This document shows positions 1 to 8,573 of a stretch of 52,029 nucleotides of DNA, piece after piece. The stretch comes from a virus. Made by a program: the position numbers and the translations under genes. The stretch covers positions 1-52,029 of the IMG/VR virus record IMGVR_UViG_3300028553_002163. The stretch is one strand, 5' to 3'. Positions within the stretch are counted from its first letter, which is position 1. Every line of letters starts with the position of its first letter. Below the pieces are notes generated by a model. The model worked only from the letters and a program-made list of their open reading frames with translations, was not told where the DNA came from and ran no database searches.

Positions 1-56
1 CAAAACAAGCCTTACGCAGCAGGATTTCAAGAATCTCGCAGATGTCAACAAAACGG

Positions 57-62
57 TAAATA
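57..62 (+). promoter_or_regulatory. TAAATA late-promoter-like box
   Basis: TAAATA followed by CTGGCGATAAT and then the ATG at 74 (11 nt gap). The same TAAATACTGGC string recurs ahead of the start at 50844. It matches the core of the T4 late promoter (TATAAATA). There is no Shine-Dalgarno between box and ATG. This box supports position 74 as a real start even though the frame is open to the left edge. Confidence 0.5.
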
Positions 63-73
63 CTGGCGATAAT

Positions 74-2371
74 ATGTCAGAAGAACTTACAAGATTAACA
101 AAATTAGCAGGCATCGCAGTGGCAGAAGGATTGACAGGCACGGCCAAATCCTCATACGAAAGCCTGGACAAGACTAGATTGATAGTTAGGCATTCTCAGG
201 CAGTGGACGAGAACGTACCGGGATCCAGAAGCAGGCAGATCAACAGCCTCTACATAGAAAATGAGCAGGGCGAAAGATTCAAATATCCAATGAAACATCT
301 ATCAGGAGCCAGAGCGATGGCCCGACACGTGGCCAACGGCGGCGTGCCTCATGATGATTTTGGCAAGCACATCATAAAGATGAGTGAGCAGATAGCGCAG
401 CTGAACAGCTTCGCCAGATATGCCACCAATAAAGATCAATTGAACAATTCAGTGGGAGACATCATAGAGAAGAGCCGACTGAAATTAGAGAACATGAGGA
501 ACTACATCAAGAACATCAGCAAGCAAGGTCACTACATGAAGGCCAAAGAAAGTTTCCAACCCACCACCATAGCGGAACTGGATGACGAGACCAGAAACAG
601 CCTCAGAGAAAAATTCACGCTGAAACATCTTGATGACAAGGTGGAATCCGCCCTGCCGTTGATACACTCCATAATGAAAGAATACGATGACAGAGATGGG
701 GACATCTCAACACCACCAGTGGATCATTCAGCCATGGTGCAATCATTCCTGGCCAATCCAGAAAAAAAATTAGTGCTGAGGGCAGATCCAGCCGCGGACA
801 AGATGTTAAAGGTTACAAAATTCACCAACAAGAACACCATGTTGAGCTCAATACTGTCAGACATAGCATCAAGGATGCTAACGAGAAATGACGAGGAGGA
901 CAGGATAGCAAACTTCGCCAGCCAAGTGGCCGACGACATGGGCAACGAAGGTGCACCGTTCTTCAAGCCTGACGAGAATTACACAAAAAATAAAAAGATA
1001 GCAATACAGCTGGCCAAGAGATACATCGACGACTACAAGAAGATGCAACAGGATCCAGCATACGCCGACGAGGTGAGACAGGACCCCAGCAAGTTCATGC
1101 CCAAGAAAGACAGACAAGGTAAGGCCAAGGAGGATCTAGCACAACCATTTGAGAACTGGGCCAACAGGGTTGAAGCCAAGGTCAACGAGGGGATAAGCTC
1201 GCTGCCCGATGAGGACCATGCGGGGAAGAACTTCAACAAATTGAAAGATTTAATGAGCAAACATTTTCCAGTGGGCACGGAAGCGGTAAACGCGGTGTCA
1301 ACACTACAGGCATTGGGTTTCGAAGACGATGAATTATTTGACCAATTGGGGGATCTGGCGGACAAGGAAGGACCTGACGCCTGCGCAAGACAAACAGTGA
1401 GAGACTATGTGCTGAAGATGCTTGCGATGCCAGCTGCTAAGAATTATTACAGCCCAGAAGAGCACAGCGCACTGACCACTGCAGTGACAGCGAACGAGAA
1501 AGATTTCATGAAAGGCCAGAACAAGTCAGCTGATCATTTTGACACCGCAATGACCCAGACAGCAATGGATTCGATACAGGAAGTACCAGCGGTGCAGGAA
1601 GAACCAGTGGACAGCTCGGACATGCACATGGCAGGCATACTGCATGGAGAGAAGGAAGAAGTGCAAAAGATACTGGACCAGAATGCGGAATCATACAAGG
1701 AAGTGTTGGCCGGAGAAAATTTAATGACTTTTGGCAAACTATATCGTGAACTATTAAGCTATTACATGAGCAACGGCGAGATGCCTTATGGCACAGTCAA
1801 GGGCAATGATGGTGATCCGGAAGAGTGGATCTACGACAGGCTAGAGCAACTGGGACTGATGGAGATGGTGCAAAAAGAAGGCAGCATAGATGATGAGTAC
1901 AAATTTCGTGATTGGTTAAAAAAAACACATAATAAAGAGGTGGTTGATTTGAAACCACAAGAATACGCAATTATTTCAAAACAGTATAATGACGAAAAAG
2001 CCAAGCAAGGCGCCAAGACCGAGGGCAACGAGTTCGCACAGGCAGTGCAGAAGGCCAAGGCAGCTGGCATGAAGCCCGGCGACAAGTTCAAAGTGGCCGA
2101 CAAGGAATACACATTGAAGGACGCCATAGAACTGGCAGGCATGCAACTGGAAGATTTTGATTTTTCCGCAGAGAGCGTGGGCGGGGGACCAACCATCAGA
2201 CAAATGAGTGATCTCGAATTAGCCAACTTCCTAAACACATCAGTGGCAGAGGTCAAGAAAGACAGGGAAGCAGCAGAAGAGGCAGCCATGGAAATCAATC
2301 AAAAATACAGCGAAGATACCACGGTAAAAGAAGACGAATTAGCGGCCATCAAAAGATTATCCGGTATATAA
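74..2371 (+). CDS. Large conserved phage protein of unknown function
   Basis: A 765-residue, highly charged, mostly helical protein with no signal peptide or membrane segment. I recognise it only as resembling a hypothetical protein of T4-like marine phages (from memory, not searched). Features of note are an early segment rich in basic and aromatic residues (GERFKYPMKHLSGARAMARH, about residues 65-84) and a C-terminal MSDLELANFLNTSVAEVKK stretch that resembles a small helical nucleic-acid or protein-binding module. The frame stays open to the left edge of the window, so a start further left is possible. The TAAATA box at 57-62 argues for ATG 74. Late-type expression and size would fit a structural or assembly role, but this is inference. 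Confidence 0.75.
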   Translation: MSEELTRLTKLAGIAVAEGLTGTAKSSYESLDKTRLIVRHSQAVDENVPGSRSRQINSLYIENEQGERFKYPMKHLSGARAMARHVANGGVPHDDFGKHIIKMSEQIAQLNSFARYATNKDQLNNSVGDIIEKSRLKLENMRNYIKNISKQGHYMKAKESFQPTTIAELDDETRNSLREKFTLKHLDDKVESALPLIHSIMKEYDDRDGDISTPPVDHSAMVQSFLANPEKKLVLRADPAADKMLKVTKFTNKNTMLSSILSDIASRMLTRNDEEDRIANFASQVADDMGNEGAPFFKPDENYTKNKKIAIQLAKRYIDDYKKMQQDPAYADEVRQDPSKFMPKKDRQGKAKEDLAQPFENWANRVEAKVNEGISSLPDEDHAGKNFNKLKDLMSKHFPVGTEAVNAVSTLQALGFEDDELFDQLGDLADKEGPDACARQTVRDYVLKMLAMPAAKNYYSPEEHSALTTAVTANEKDFMKGQNKSADHFDTAMTQTAMDSIQEVPAVQEEPVDSSDMHMAGILHGEKEEVQKILDQNAESYKEVLAGENLMTFGKLYRELLSYYMSNGEMPYGTVKGNDGDPEEWIYDRLEQLGLMEMVQKEGSIDDEYKFRDWLKKTHNKEVVDLKPQEYAIISKQYNDEKAKQGAKTEGNEFAQAVQKAKAAGMKPGDKFKVADKEYTLKDAIELAGMQLEDFDFSAESVGGGPTIRQMSDLELANFLNTSVAEVKKDREAAEEAAMEINQKYSEDTTVKEDELAAIKRLSGI

Positions 2372-2386
2372 TACCAAATTTCATCA

Positions 2387-2415
2387 TAGACAACAGATAA
2401 ATAAGTGTGTATATT
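2387..2415 (+). promoter_or_regulatory. Sigma70-type promoter of gp32
   Basis: TAGACA (2387-2392), 17 nt spacer, TATATT (2410-2415). A TAAATA string (2398-2403) lies inside the spacer but is 79 nt from the start codon, so it is unlikely to act as a close late box here. The leader carries a perfect AGGAGG about 10 nt upstream of the gp32 ATG, the strongest Shine-Dalgarno noticed in the window. Confidence 0.5.
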
Positions 2416-2482
2416 ATTCTTTATGTCTGATATACATTAGGCAAACATAAAACAAACATAGGCACAATAGGAGGCTTACATT

Positions 2483-3451
2483 ATGGCAACACTAGCAGAA
2501 ATAAGAGCGAGATTAAAATCTCAAGAAGTGAATCGCTCCACTTCATCCACAGGCGGCGACAACGCCATCTACCCACACTGGAACATACAGGAAAACCAAG
2601 AAGCAGTAGTGCGTTTCTTGCCTGACAAGGATCCAAGCAACACCTTCTTCTGGACGGAGAGAGCAATGATCAAGTTGCCTTTCGCTGGAATCAAGGGGCA
2701 GGCGGATTCAAGACCAGTGCAGGTGCAGGTCCCATGCATGGAGATGTATGGTGAAACTTGTCCAGTTCTAACAGAGGTTAGACCCTGGTTCAAGGACAAG
2801 TCAATGGAAGACATGGGCAGGAAATATTGGAAGAAGAAGAGTTACATATTCCAAGGTTTCGTGCTGCAAAATCCCTTGGCAGATGACAAAGTATCTGAAA
2901 ATCCAATCAGGAGATTCATAATTGGTCCACAGATCTTCAACATAATCAGATCAGCATTGCTGGATCCAGAGATGGAAGAGCTGCCAACTGATTACGTGAG
3001 AGGCGTGGATTTCAGGATAACCAAGACATCCAAAGGCGGATATGCTGACTACTCAACTTCAAAATGGAGCAGAAGAGAAAGAGCTCTGGACGAAGCTGAG
3101 AGAGCAGCGATCGACAAGTTTGGCCTGTTCAACATGAATGATTTCAGACCCAAAAAGCCAACCGAAGCAGAGATCAAGATAATCAAAGAATTATTTGAGA
3201 AATCTGTTGAAGGTGAGGCTTATGATCTGGAAAAATATGGTCAGTACTTCAGACCAGCCGGAGTGTCAATCCAGTCAAATGGATCGGCCAACGGTTCCGC
3301 ATCAGTGGCGGCAGTCACTGGCGAGGAGATCTTTACCAAGGTAGAGCCAGTAAAAGTGGCTCCAGCCGCGGCGTCTCCCCAACCCAGCACTGACAGTGCC
3401 AAGAGAGCGGAAGACATCTTGAAACTGATAAGATCAAGACAAAGCAAATAA
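2483..3451 (+). CDS. 32: Single-stranded DNA-binding protein, T4 gp32-like
   Basis: 322 residues, close to T4 gp32 (301). It coats ssDNA at replication forks and recombination intermediates and works with UvsX, gp41/gp61 and the polymerase. The N-terminus is basic and Ser/Thr-rich (residues 1-25), followed by the OB-fold core with the conserved YGETCPV region (89-95) and a long KYWKKKSYIFQGFVLQNP segment. T4 gp32 binds Zn with a His and three Cys; here C85 and C93 are seen, but the position of the second Cys of CPVC is Leu (CPVL), so the canonical zinc site looks incomplete. The C-terminal tail is Ala/Pro/Ser-rich and ends basic rather than strongly acidic as in T4. Start chosen from the AGGAGG. 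It is followed by uvsX, a recombination gene order. Confidence 0.9.
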   Translation: MATLAEIRARLKSQEVNRSTSSTGGDNAIYPHWNIQENQEAVVRFLPDKDPSNTFFWTERAMIKLPFAGIKGQADSRPVQVQVPCMEMYGETCPVLTEVRPWFKDKSMEDMGRKYWKKKSYIFQGFVLQNPLADDKVSENPIRRFIIGPQIFNIIRSALLDPEMEELPTDYVRGVDFRITKTSKGGYADYSTSKWSRRERALDEAERAAIDKFGLFNMNDFRPKKPTEAEIKIIKELFEKSVEGEAYDLEKYGQYFRPAGVSIQSNGSANGSASVAAVTGEEIFTKVEPVKVAPAAASPQPSTDSAKRAEDILKLIRSRQSK

Positions 3452-3452
3452 T

Positions 3453-3506
3453 AACACTAATTTTTCCCTTTTGGCTCCAGAATTGACACTGGAGCCAATT
3501 AGTGTT
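3453..3506 (+). repeat. Nested inverted repeat in the gp32-uvsX gap
   Basis: The outer arms AACACTAATT (3453-3462) and AATTAGTGTT (3497-3506) are perfect complements. The inner arms GGCTCCAG (3473-3480) and CTGGAGCC (3489-3496) are also perfect, with an 8-nt loop and a 10-nt pyrimidine bulge on the 5' side only. No T-run follows the 3' arm, so it is not a classic terminator. It overlaps the promoter at 3483-3511 and could be an operator or an RNA structure protecting the gp32 message. Confidence 0.7.
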
Positions 3507-3511
3507 AATAT
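3483..3511 (+). promoter_or_regulatory. Sigma70-type promoter of uvsX
   Basis: TTGACA (3483-3488, perfect), 17-nt spacer, TAATAT (3506-3511). The -35 lies in the loop and the spacer runs through the 3' arms of the palindrome at 3453-3506, so formation of the structure or binding of a dimer there would interfere with RNA polymerase. Confidence 0.55.
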
Positions 3512-3532
3512 AAGAACATAGGAATTAAAAAA

Positions 3533-4606
3533 ATGACAAAAGTATTTGACGCAACAAAATTTAGGAAGAGCATCACAAAATCAATACAAGGCCTGGGTCT
3601 GGGATTCAATGATCCAACAGATTGGATCTCCACAGGCAACTACGCATTAAACTATTTGATATCTGGAGACTTCAACAAGGGCATTCCGCTGGGCAAGGTA
3701 TCAGTGCTGGCAGGAGAATCGGGTGCGGGTAAATCTTACATAGCATCAGGCAACATAATCAAGAATGCACAGGCACAGGGCATCTATGTCATACTGATCG
3801 ACACAGAGAATGCGCTGGACGAGGCATGGCTCAAGGCATTGGGCGTGGACACAGATGAGAAGAAATTATTAAAATTAAGTCTTTCCATGGTGGATGATGT
3901 GGCCAAGACCATATCAGAATTCATGAAAGGTTACAGAGAAGAAAACACAGATAATAAAGAAACTGCTCCTAAAATTTTGTTTGTAATAGATTCGTTGGGC
4001 ATGTTATTGACTCCAACAGATGTCAATCAGTTTGAAGCAGGAGAGATGAAAGGTGATTTGGGTAGGAAGCCCAAGGCTCTAACATCACTGGTTAGAAATT
4101 GTGTGAACATGTTTGGTTCGTGGAACGTGGGCATGGTATGCACCAATCACACCTATGCTTCGCAGGACATGTTTGACCCAGATGATAAAATTTCTGGAGG
4201 ACAGGGATTTATCTATGCATCATCTATCGTGATCGCTATGAAAAAATTAAAATTAAAAGAGGACGAAGCAGGCAATAAAATTACTGAAGTGAGAGGCATC
4301 AGAGCAGCATGCAAAGTCATGAAGACTAGATATGCCAAACCTTTTGAAAGCGTACAAGTCAAGATTCCATATGACACCGGCATGGATCCTTACTCTGGAT
4401 TGGTTGACTTGTTTGAAAAACAAGGAGTGATAGTTCAATCAGGCAACAGATTAAAATACATAGACAGCAAGGGCAAAGAGCATCTGGAATATAGGAAAGA
4501 TTGGGACGGGGATAAATTAACAATGATAATGAACGATTATCTAAACATAAAAAAGACAGAGATAAAACAAGAAGATGAAGTACAAATTAAGAAAGAAAAA
4601 AAATAA
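3533..4606 (+). CDS. uvsX: RecA-like recombinase UvsX
   Basis: 357 residues. An ATP-dependent strand-exchange protein for recombination-dependent replication and repair, partner of gp32 and UvsW. It has a RecA core with Walker A GESGAGKS (61-68), the catalytic-Glu segment IDTENALD (E92) and Walker B ILFVID (148-153), followed by a QFEAGEMKGDLGRKPKAL loop and a FIYASSIVIAMKKLKLKED segment. The C-terminus is Lys/Glu-rich, as in T4 UvsX (391 aa). It sits directly after gp32 behind its own promoter. Its last codons overlap a 37-aa microORF in another frame. Confidence 0.93.
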   Translation: MTKVFDATKFRKSITKSIQGLGLGFNDPTDWISTGNYALNYLISGDFNKGIPLGKVSVLAGESGAGKSYIASGNIIKNAQAQGIYVILIDTENALDEAWLKALGVDTDEKKLLKLSLSMVDDVAKTISEFMKGYREENTDNKETAPKILFVIDSLGMLLTPTDVNQFEAGEMKGDLGRKPKALTSLVRNCVNMFGSWNVGMVCTNHTYASQDMFDPDDKISGGQGFIYASSIVIAMKKLKLKEDEAGNKITEVRGIRAACKVMKTRYAKPFESVQVKIPYDTGMDPYSGLVDLFEKQGVIVQSGNRLKYIDSKGKEHLEYRKDWDGDKLTMIMNDYLNIKKTEIKQEDEVQIKKEKK

Positions 4607-4688
4607 AGAAATCACAGGCTATCACGGTTATTGGGATGGCAAAAAGAAAAAGAGAGTGTTTGAAACTCTCTGGCAGGAAAAAAAATAA
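4575..4688 (+). CDS. Small basic protein overlapping the uvsX end
   Basis: A 37-residue ORF starting inside the last codons of uvsX. Its TAA stop shares its final A with the ATG of the next gene (TAATG at 4686-4690). The product is very Lys-rich with a central GYHGYWDG motif. Evidence that it is real is the perfect fill of the gap between uvsX and the next gene and the coupled stop/start. No family recognised; a chance ORF in an A-rich stretch is possible. Confidence 0.4.
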   Translation: MKYKLRKKKNKEITGYHGYWDGKKKKRVFETLWQEKK

Positions 4689-4915
4689 TGCAAGAATTCA
4701 CACACGAGGAAATAGAGCAGATATGGAACTCCATAAATCACTATGTGCCAGATAGACAGAAAGTGGACTGTGCAGTAGACTTCATCAAGACGCTGGTAGA
4801 CATAGGCGTGCCGACAAAAATTATCAAGTCCGCGGGCGAGTATGATGAAAAGTTAGAAGAGGCGATAGAGAGCGTGTTCGAAGAGGAAAATGAAGAGGAA
4901 GATGAAGACCAATGA
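4688..4915 (+). CDS. Small acidic protein of unknown function
   Basis: 75 residues. The N-terminal half is predicted helical and the last 25 residues are nearly all Glu/Asp (FEEENEEEDEDQ end). No family recognised. The acidic tail could be a DNA mimic or a binding tail for a basic partner. Translation is likely coupled at both ends, since the start overlaps the preceding stop and its TGA overlaps the next ATG (ATGA at 4912-4915). Confidence 0.7.
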   Translation: MQEFTHEEIEQIWNSINHYVPDRQKVDCAVDFIKTLVDIGVPTKIIKSAGEYDEKLEEAIESVFEEENEEEDEDQ

Positions 4916-5370
4916 GCTGGTACACAAAGGTTAGCCAAGACATCGGCCTGATACCTGACTGCATAAAACATTTTGATCTGGAGTTTGAAGCGGCAAGGAA
5001 AGAAATATACATATTTGGCAATTTGGAAAAATCCGCAGCATCACTACCAGGAGTAGTGGAACAAAGATTCAATCAATTACAAGAGATAGAAGCTATATTA
5101 GAATATCTCAATATAGAAAATAGAAGATTGCGATCCAAGACATTTAAAAAATTCCTAGAAAATTACAACAGAGCATTGACATCTAGAGATGCCGACAAGT
5201 ATGTGGACGGAGAGTCAGATGTGGTGGACATGGAAAAAATAATAAATGAGTTTGCATTGTTGAGGAACAAATGGTTGGGCATAACCAAGGGGCTTGACCA
5301 AAAACAATGGCAGCTGACTAACATAGTTAAACTACGAGTGGCTGGTATGGAAGATGCCACAATCAGATAG
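4912..5370 (+). CDS. Helical protein of unknown function
   Basis: 152 residues, almost entirely helical, with a long amphipathic stretch (about 45-95) and a conserved-looking DADKYVDGESDVVDMEKI segment. Its place behind uvsX and its size (T4 UvsY is 137 aa) make a recombination mediator conceivable, but I see no diagnostic similarity, so this is only a suggestion. The ATG overlaps the preceding stop, and the following gene starts 17 nt before this one ends. Confidence 0.7.
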   Translation: MSWYTKVSQDIGLIPDCIKHFDLEFEAARKEIYIFGNLEKSAASLPGVVEQRFNQLQEIEAILEYLNIENRRLRSKTFKKFLENYNRALTSRDADKYVDGESDVVDMEKIINEFALLRNKWLGITKGLDQKQWQLTNIVKLRVAGMEDATIR

Positions 5371-5947
5371 GATAATACTCACAGACGTTGACGGAGTTCT
5401 GTTGGAATGGGAGGACCATTTCAGCAAATGGATGTTGTCAAAGGGATTTCCAAAATTACCCAACACCGAGCATGAATATGACATGAGCCTGAGATATGGC
5501 ATCCACAAGGACATGTCCAGCGAACTGATTAGAGAATTCAATCGCAGTGCGTGGATGGGCACGCAGCAACCAATGCCCGATGCCCAGACCTGGGTAAAGT
5601 TGTTACACGCTGAGGGATGGACATTCATACCCATAACATCACAGACATCAGACATACCAGCACAGGAGCTGCGCAAGAAAAGAATGGCAGAGCTGTTTGG
5701 GGACACTGTTTTCACAAATTATTTCATATTGGAAACTGGCGACCACAAAGATTCAGCACTGGCGGAATTCCATGGAACGGGTTTATGGTGGGTGGAAGAC
5801 AAGTGGACCAACGCCAAGAAAGGCCTGGAATATGGGCTGAGGCCATTGTTGTATGATCATGACTACAACCAGGGTTTACAGCATGAAAAAATCATAAGAG
5901 TAAATAATTGGCAACAAATACACAAGATTGTCAATGAGCAAAAATAA
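5354..5947 (+). CDS. HAD-family phosphatase, possible 5'(3')-nucleotidase
   Basis: 197 residues. HAD motif I is DVDGVL (D11 nucleophile, D13 acid), motif II is the PITSQ segment, and the EDKWTNA segment (about 155-161) serves as motif IV with acidic metal ligands. HAD enzymes of this size in phages are often deoxynucleotidases or polynucleotide 3'-phosphatases. Coupling to a P-loop kinase gene just downstream hints at a kinase/phosphatase pair, as split versions of T4 Pnkp-like enzymes exist, but the substrate cannot be read from the sequence. It overlaps the genes on both sides. Confidence 0.75.
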   Translation: MPQSDRIILTDVDGVLLEWEDHFSKWMLSKGFPKLPNTEHEYDMSLRYGIHKDMSSELIREFNRSAWMGTQQPMPDAQTWVKLLHAEGWTFIPITSQTSDIPAQELRKKRMAELFGDTVFTNYFILETGDHKDSALAEFHGTGLWWVEDKWTNAKKGLEYGLRPLLYDHDYNQGLQHEKIIRVNNWQQIHKIVNEQK

Positions 5948-6713
5948 AAAAATATTAGTGATGGGGCTGCCCGGTTCTGGCAAGAGCTATCTGGCCGACA
6001 AACTGGCCACAATATTGGGAGCAGAATGGCTGAACGCTGATAGAGTACGAGAATCAGCCAATGATTGGGATTTTTCACCAGAGGGCAGGACAAGGCAAGC
6101 GGAACGCATGAAACGCCTAGCACAAGAAGGATTAGACCGAGGCAAACACGTGATAGCGGACTTTGTTTGTCCAACTAACAAGACTAGACAAGACTTTGCT
6201 GCTGACTATACAGTTTGGGTGGATACCATAAAGGAAGGACGCTTCGAGGACACCAACAAGATGTTCGTTCCGCCTGAGGAATATGACTTCAGGGTGCCCA
6301 CGCAGAATGCTGAGCTGTGGTCTTTGAGGATAGCAGATGAGATACAAGAATATGTTTGGGATAATCGTAGACCAACGGTTCAGATGCTGGGCAGGTGGCA
6401 ACCATGGCACGAAGGACATCAGGCTCTGTTTGAAGAAATTGTAAAAAAAACCGGACAGGTAAACATACAAGTGCGAGATGTGCAAGGGGTTGGAGACAAT
6501 CCGTTTGATTTTGATACAGTTAAAAAGAACATAGAACAGGCATTACTGGCATTTAGGAATAGAATCAAGATCACATTGGTTCCAAACATAACTAATATTT
6601 GCTACGGCAGAGGAGTTGGTTACAAGATAGAAGAAATAGTTTTGCCAGACAATATACAAAAAATTTCAGCCACAGACATTAGGAAAAAGATGAGGGAGGA
6701 AGGAAAATTATGA
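5928..6713 (+). CDS. Fusion of P-loop kinase and HxGH nucleotidyltransferase
   Basis: 261 residues in two domains. Residues 1-145 form an adenylylsulfate-kinase-like P-loop domain (Walker A GLPGSGKS, 13-20; DFVCPTNKTR region). Residues 148-261 form a cytidylyl/adenylyltransferase-like domain with GRWQPWHEGH (HxGH at 161-164) and a C-terminal ISATDIRKKM motif typical of the nucleotidyltransferase ISSTxxR signature. The order is kinase first, opposite to NadR. A role in making an activated small molecule (sulfate-, pterin-, NAD- or glycan-related) is possible; its place next to the glycan island favours a surface-modification precursor. The start overlaps the HAD gene; an alternative ATG lies two codons inside. 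It ends ATGA-coupled to the next gene. Confidence 0.75.
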   Translation: MSMSKNKKILVMGLPGSGKSYLADKLATILGAEWLNADRVRESANDWDFSPEGRTRQAERMKRLAQEGLDRGKHVIADFVCPTNKTRQDFAADYTVWVDTIKEGRFEDTNKMFVPPEEYDFRVPTQNAELWSLRIADEIQEYVWDNRRPTVQMLGRWQPWHEGHQALFEEIVKKTGQVNIQVRDVQGVGDNPFDFDTVKKNIEQALLAFRNRIKITLVPNITNICYGRGVGYKIEEIVLPDNIQKISATDIRKKMREEGKL

Positions 6714-7384
6714 AAGTGTATGTGGGCTACGATCCCAGAGAAGATATCACATATCAGGTTTGCGAACACTCTATAAAACGCAGGAATCAAAATACAGAAG
6801 TGGTCCCGTTAAAAATGAAAAGCATGAGAGAAGCAGGGCTGTACACCAGAGAAATAGACAAGCTGGCCAGCACGGAATTCACATTCACGAGATTCTTCAT
6901 ACCCTATCTACAAAATTATCAGGGATGGGCTGTGTTCTGTGACTGTGATTTCGTTTGGCAGATAGACGCAGATGAATTGAAACAATACTGTGATGACAGC
7001 AAGGCAGTGGTGTGCGTGCAACATGACTACACGCCCGAGGAAGGGGTCAAGATGGATGGCCAAATGCAATTATTATATCCAAGAAAGAATTGGAGCAGCA
7101 TGGTTTTATGGAACTGCGCACATCCTAAGAATAAAATACTTACACCAGAATTGCTAAACAAGGAAACGGGAAAATTCCTGCACAGGTTTAGTTGGTTAGA
7201 GGATTCCGAAATTGGTTCTCTTCCTCATGAATATAATTGGTTAGTGGGCTGGTACAAGGAACCAAAAGATGGATCACCAAAAATTTTGCATTATACCGAG
7301 GGCGGTCCATGGTTTGAAAATTACAGGAACTGCGAATACAGTGACATCTGGAAGAAAGAATTGATAAATCTCTTTAGTTCATGA
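6710..7384 (+). CDS. GT-A glycosyltransferase
   Basis: 224 residues. N-terminal MKVYVGYDPRED with a FTFTRFFIP segment, then a CDCDF metal-binding DxD (D78, D80), and a C-terminal LHYTEGGPWF motif as in GT8-like nucleotide-sugar transferases (the His helps bind the metal and diphosphate). It probably transfers a sugar to a surface glycan or protein; donor and acceptor unknown. First gene of the glycan island, ATGA-coupled to the preceding kinase fusion and overlapping the next gene by 4 nt. Confidence 0.8.
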   Translation: MKVYVGYDPREDITYQVCEHSIKRRNQNTEVVPLKMKSMREAGLYTREIDKLASTEFTFTRFFIPYLQNYQGWAVFCDCDFVWQIDADELKQYCDDSKAVVCVQHDYTPEEGVKMDGQMQLLYPRKNWSSMVLWNCAHPKNKILTPELLNKETGKFLHRFSWLEDSEIGSLPHEYNWLVGWYKEPKDGSPKILHYTEGGPWFENYRNCEYSDIWKKELINLFSS

Positions 7385-7842
7385 GCGAAGACCGTTGGAC
7401 AATATCTAAAGCTGAACGCAATAGATCTCCTGTGCCCCACATGTACACCAAAACGCTGGTGCCCAGAGAGGTATATGATAGGCTCTACGAACAATGGGGC
7501 AACATACAACATGCCCACTGGCAGAAGTTCTGCAAAGAGATGGGCGTGCAGATTTATTTCCACAATGACTTCACGAAAATGCTCACGCCAAAAGAAGGCA
7601 ATACATATATCGGCTATTGGTTTTTCCAACAACGCACCGACAAAAGCAAGGGAGGCGAAATAGAGCTCACGGATGGGGTCAACAAGAAATTATTATCGTA
7701 TCTGGACAACACTGTTTTTATAATACAAACCAAAACACAATTTAAGGTGCTTGAAAGGAAACATCAATTGCCAGAGCGACTCTTTTGCGAGATGTATTTC
7801 GATAATGCAATTACAGGAAAATTTAACAAGTGGTTGTCTTAA
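7381..7842 (+). CDS. Unknown protein, possibly degenerate 2OG-oxygenase-like
   Basis: 153 residues. The segment IGYWFFQQRTDKSKGGEIEL (about 79-98) resembles the GGEL region of 2-oxoglutarate/Fe(II) dioxygenases, but I do not see the full HxD...H...R set, so an active oxygenase is not supported. ATGA-coupled to the upstream glycosyltransferase. Its TAA stop shares a TTAA palindrome with the convergent gene at 7839-8573. Confidence 0.65.
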   Translation: MSEDRWTISKAERNRSPVPHMYTKTLVPREVYDRLYEQWGNIQHAHWQKFCKEMGVQIYFHNDFTKMLTPKEGNTYIGYWFFQQRTDKSKGGEIELTDGVNKKLLSYLDNTVFIIQTKTQFKVLERKHQLPERLFCEMYFDNAITGKFNKWLS

Positions 7843-8573
7843 TTTTTTTTATAATTTGCTATAAAAATTTTTAATTTTTCCACATCAGCATCAACATGTC
7901 TGTCCTTGACCATGCTCCAGACATAATCATCTCTAACGTTGATGTTCAAATTTTGCCTCACCAATGTGGCTGTGTCGTCAAATATCTTTTTGGCTTGCAC
8001 CAGCGTTTTTGTCAGTAGCACACAACGCCCTAACTTCCTCGCCACGGTCTGCGTGTAGGTGTCCACATACCAGTGCCAAAAGAAGGGTGGTACAAAATAT
8101 CCTAGTGCCTTGATCCAATTCCGATGCAATGCGAAATGGGGACTGCCGGCCACATCACCCTCGGTAAGAGTGTAAGGTTCGTTGTTAGGCAATAAATCTT
8201 TGCCCTTGCCCTTGCCATTTCCATCAAAAGGAACCACCATGCATATCTTATCTGCGTGCTGGTCAAAGGCGCGGATTATATTTTTATCCCAGTCCTTGGT
8301 CATGAATTGTATGTCATCTCCGGCTAGAAACAATATGTCATGTTTGGCCTTTTGGGCCAATTGATTCCACGTGAGGCATGTGCTTTGGTTGGGCCCGATC
8401 TCATAATATTTTTTATCTATATGTTGTTTGTATTCTTTTAATTTTTCGTCATCATCATTTAGATACAGCATGATCTCAACATTGCTTGGCTTGCTTACCG
8501 TCCTGTTAATAGAGTCAATCATTCTTGCGGCGAGACCCGGACGTCCCCTGGAAGGACAACAGATAGAGATCAT
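7839..8573 (-). CDS. GT-A (family 2-like) glycosyltransferase
   Basis: 244 residues. N-terminal MISICCPSRGRP nucleotide-sugar-binding strand with SINRT, then FLAGDDIQF (D86, D87) as the metal-binding site, and a middle DVAGSPHFALHRNWIKALGYF segment. Cytosolic, no membrane segment. First-gene order on the minus strand: it is the last gene of an operon running from 11555 down. Start ATG overlaps the upstream methyltransferase stop (8570-8573). Confidence 0.8.
   Translation of the reverse strand: MISICCPSRGRPGLAARMIDSINRTVSKPSNVEIMLYLNDDDEKLKEYKQHIDKKYYEIGPNQSTCLTWNQLAQKAKHDILFLAGDDIQFMTKDWDKNIIRAFDQHADKICMVVPFDGNGKGKGKDLLPNNEPYTLTEGDVAGSPHFALHRNWIKALGYFVPPFFWHWYVDTYTQTVARKLGRCVLLTKTLVQAKKIFDDTATLVRQNLNINVRDDYVWSMVKDRHVDADVEKLKIFIANYKKN

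Noticed and set aside
2-73. Leftward extension of the first gene
   Set aside because: The frame is open to the edge, but the TAAATA box at 57-62 before ATG 74 repeats the box-to-ATG pattern seen elsewhere. A start outside the window remains possible.
4912-5370. UvsY recombination mediator
   Set aside because: Size and place fit, but no sequence feature I can tie to UvsY.
7381-7842. 2-oxoglutarate dioxygenase
   Set aside because: Only a GGEIEL-like strand is visible; the metal-binding HxD...H set is not seen.
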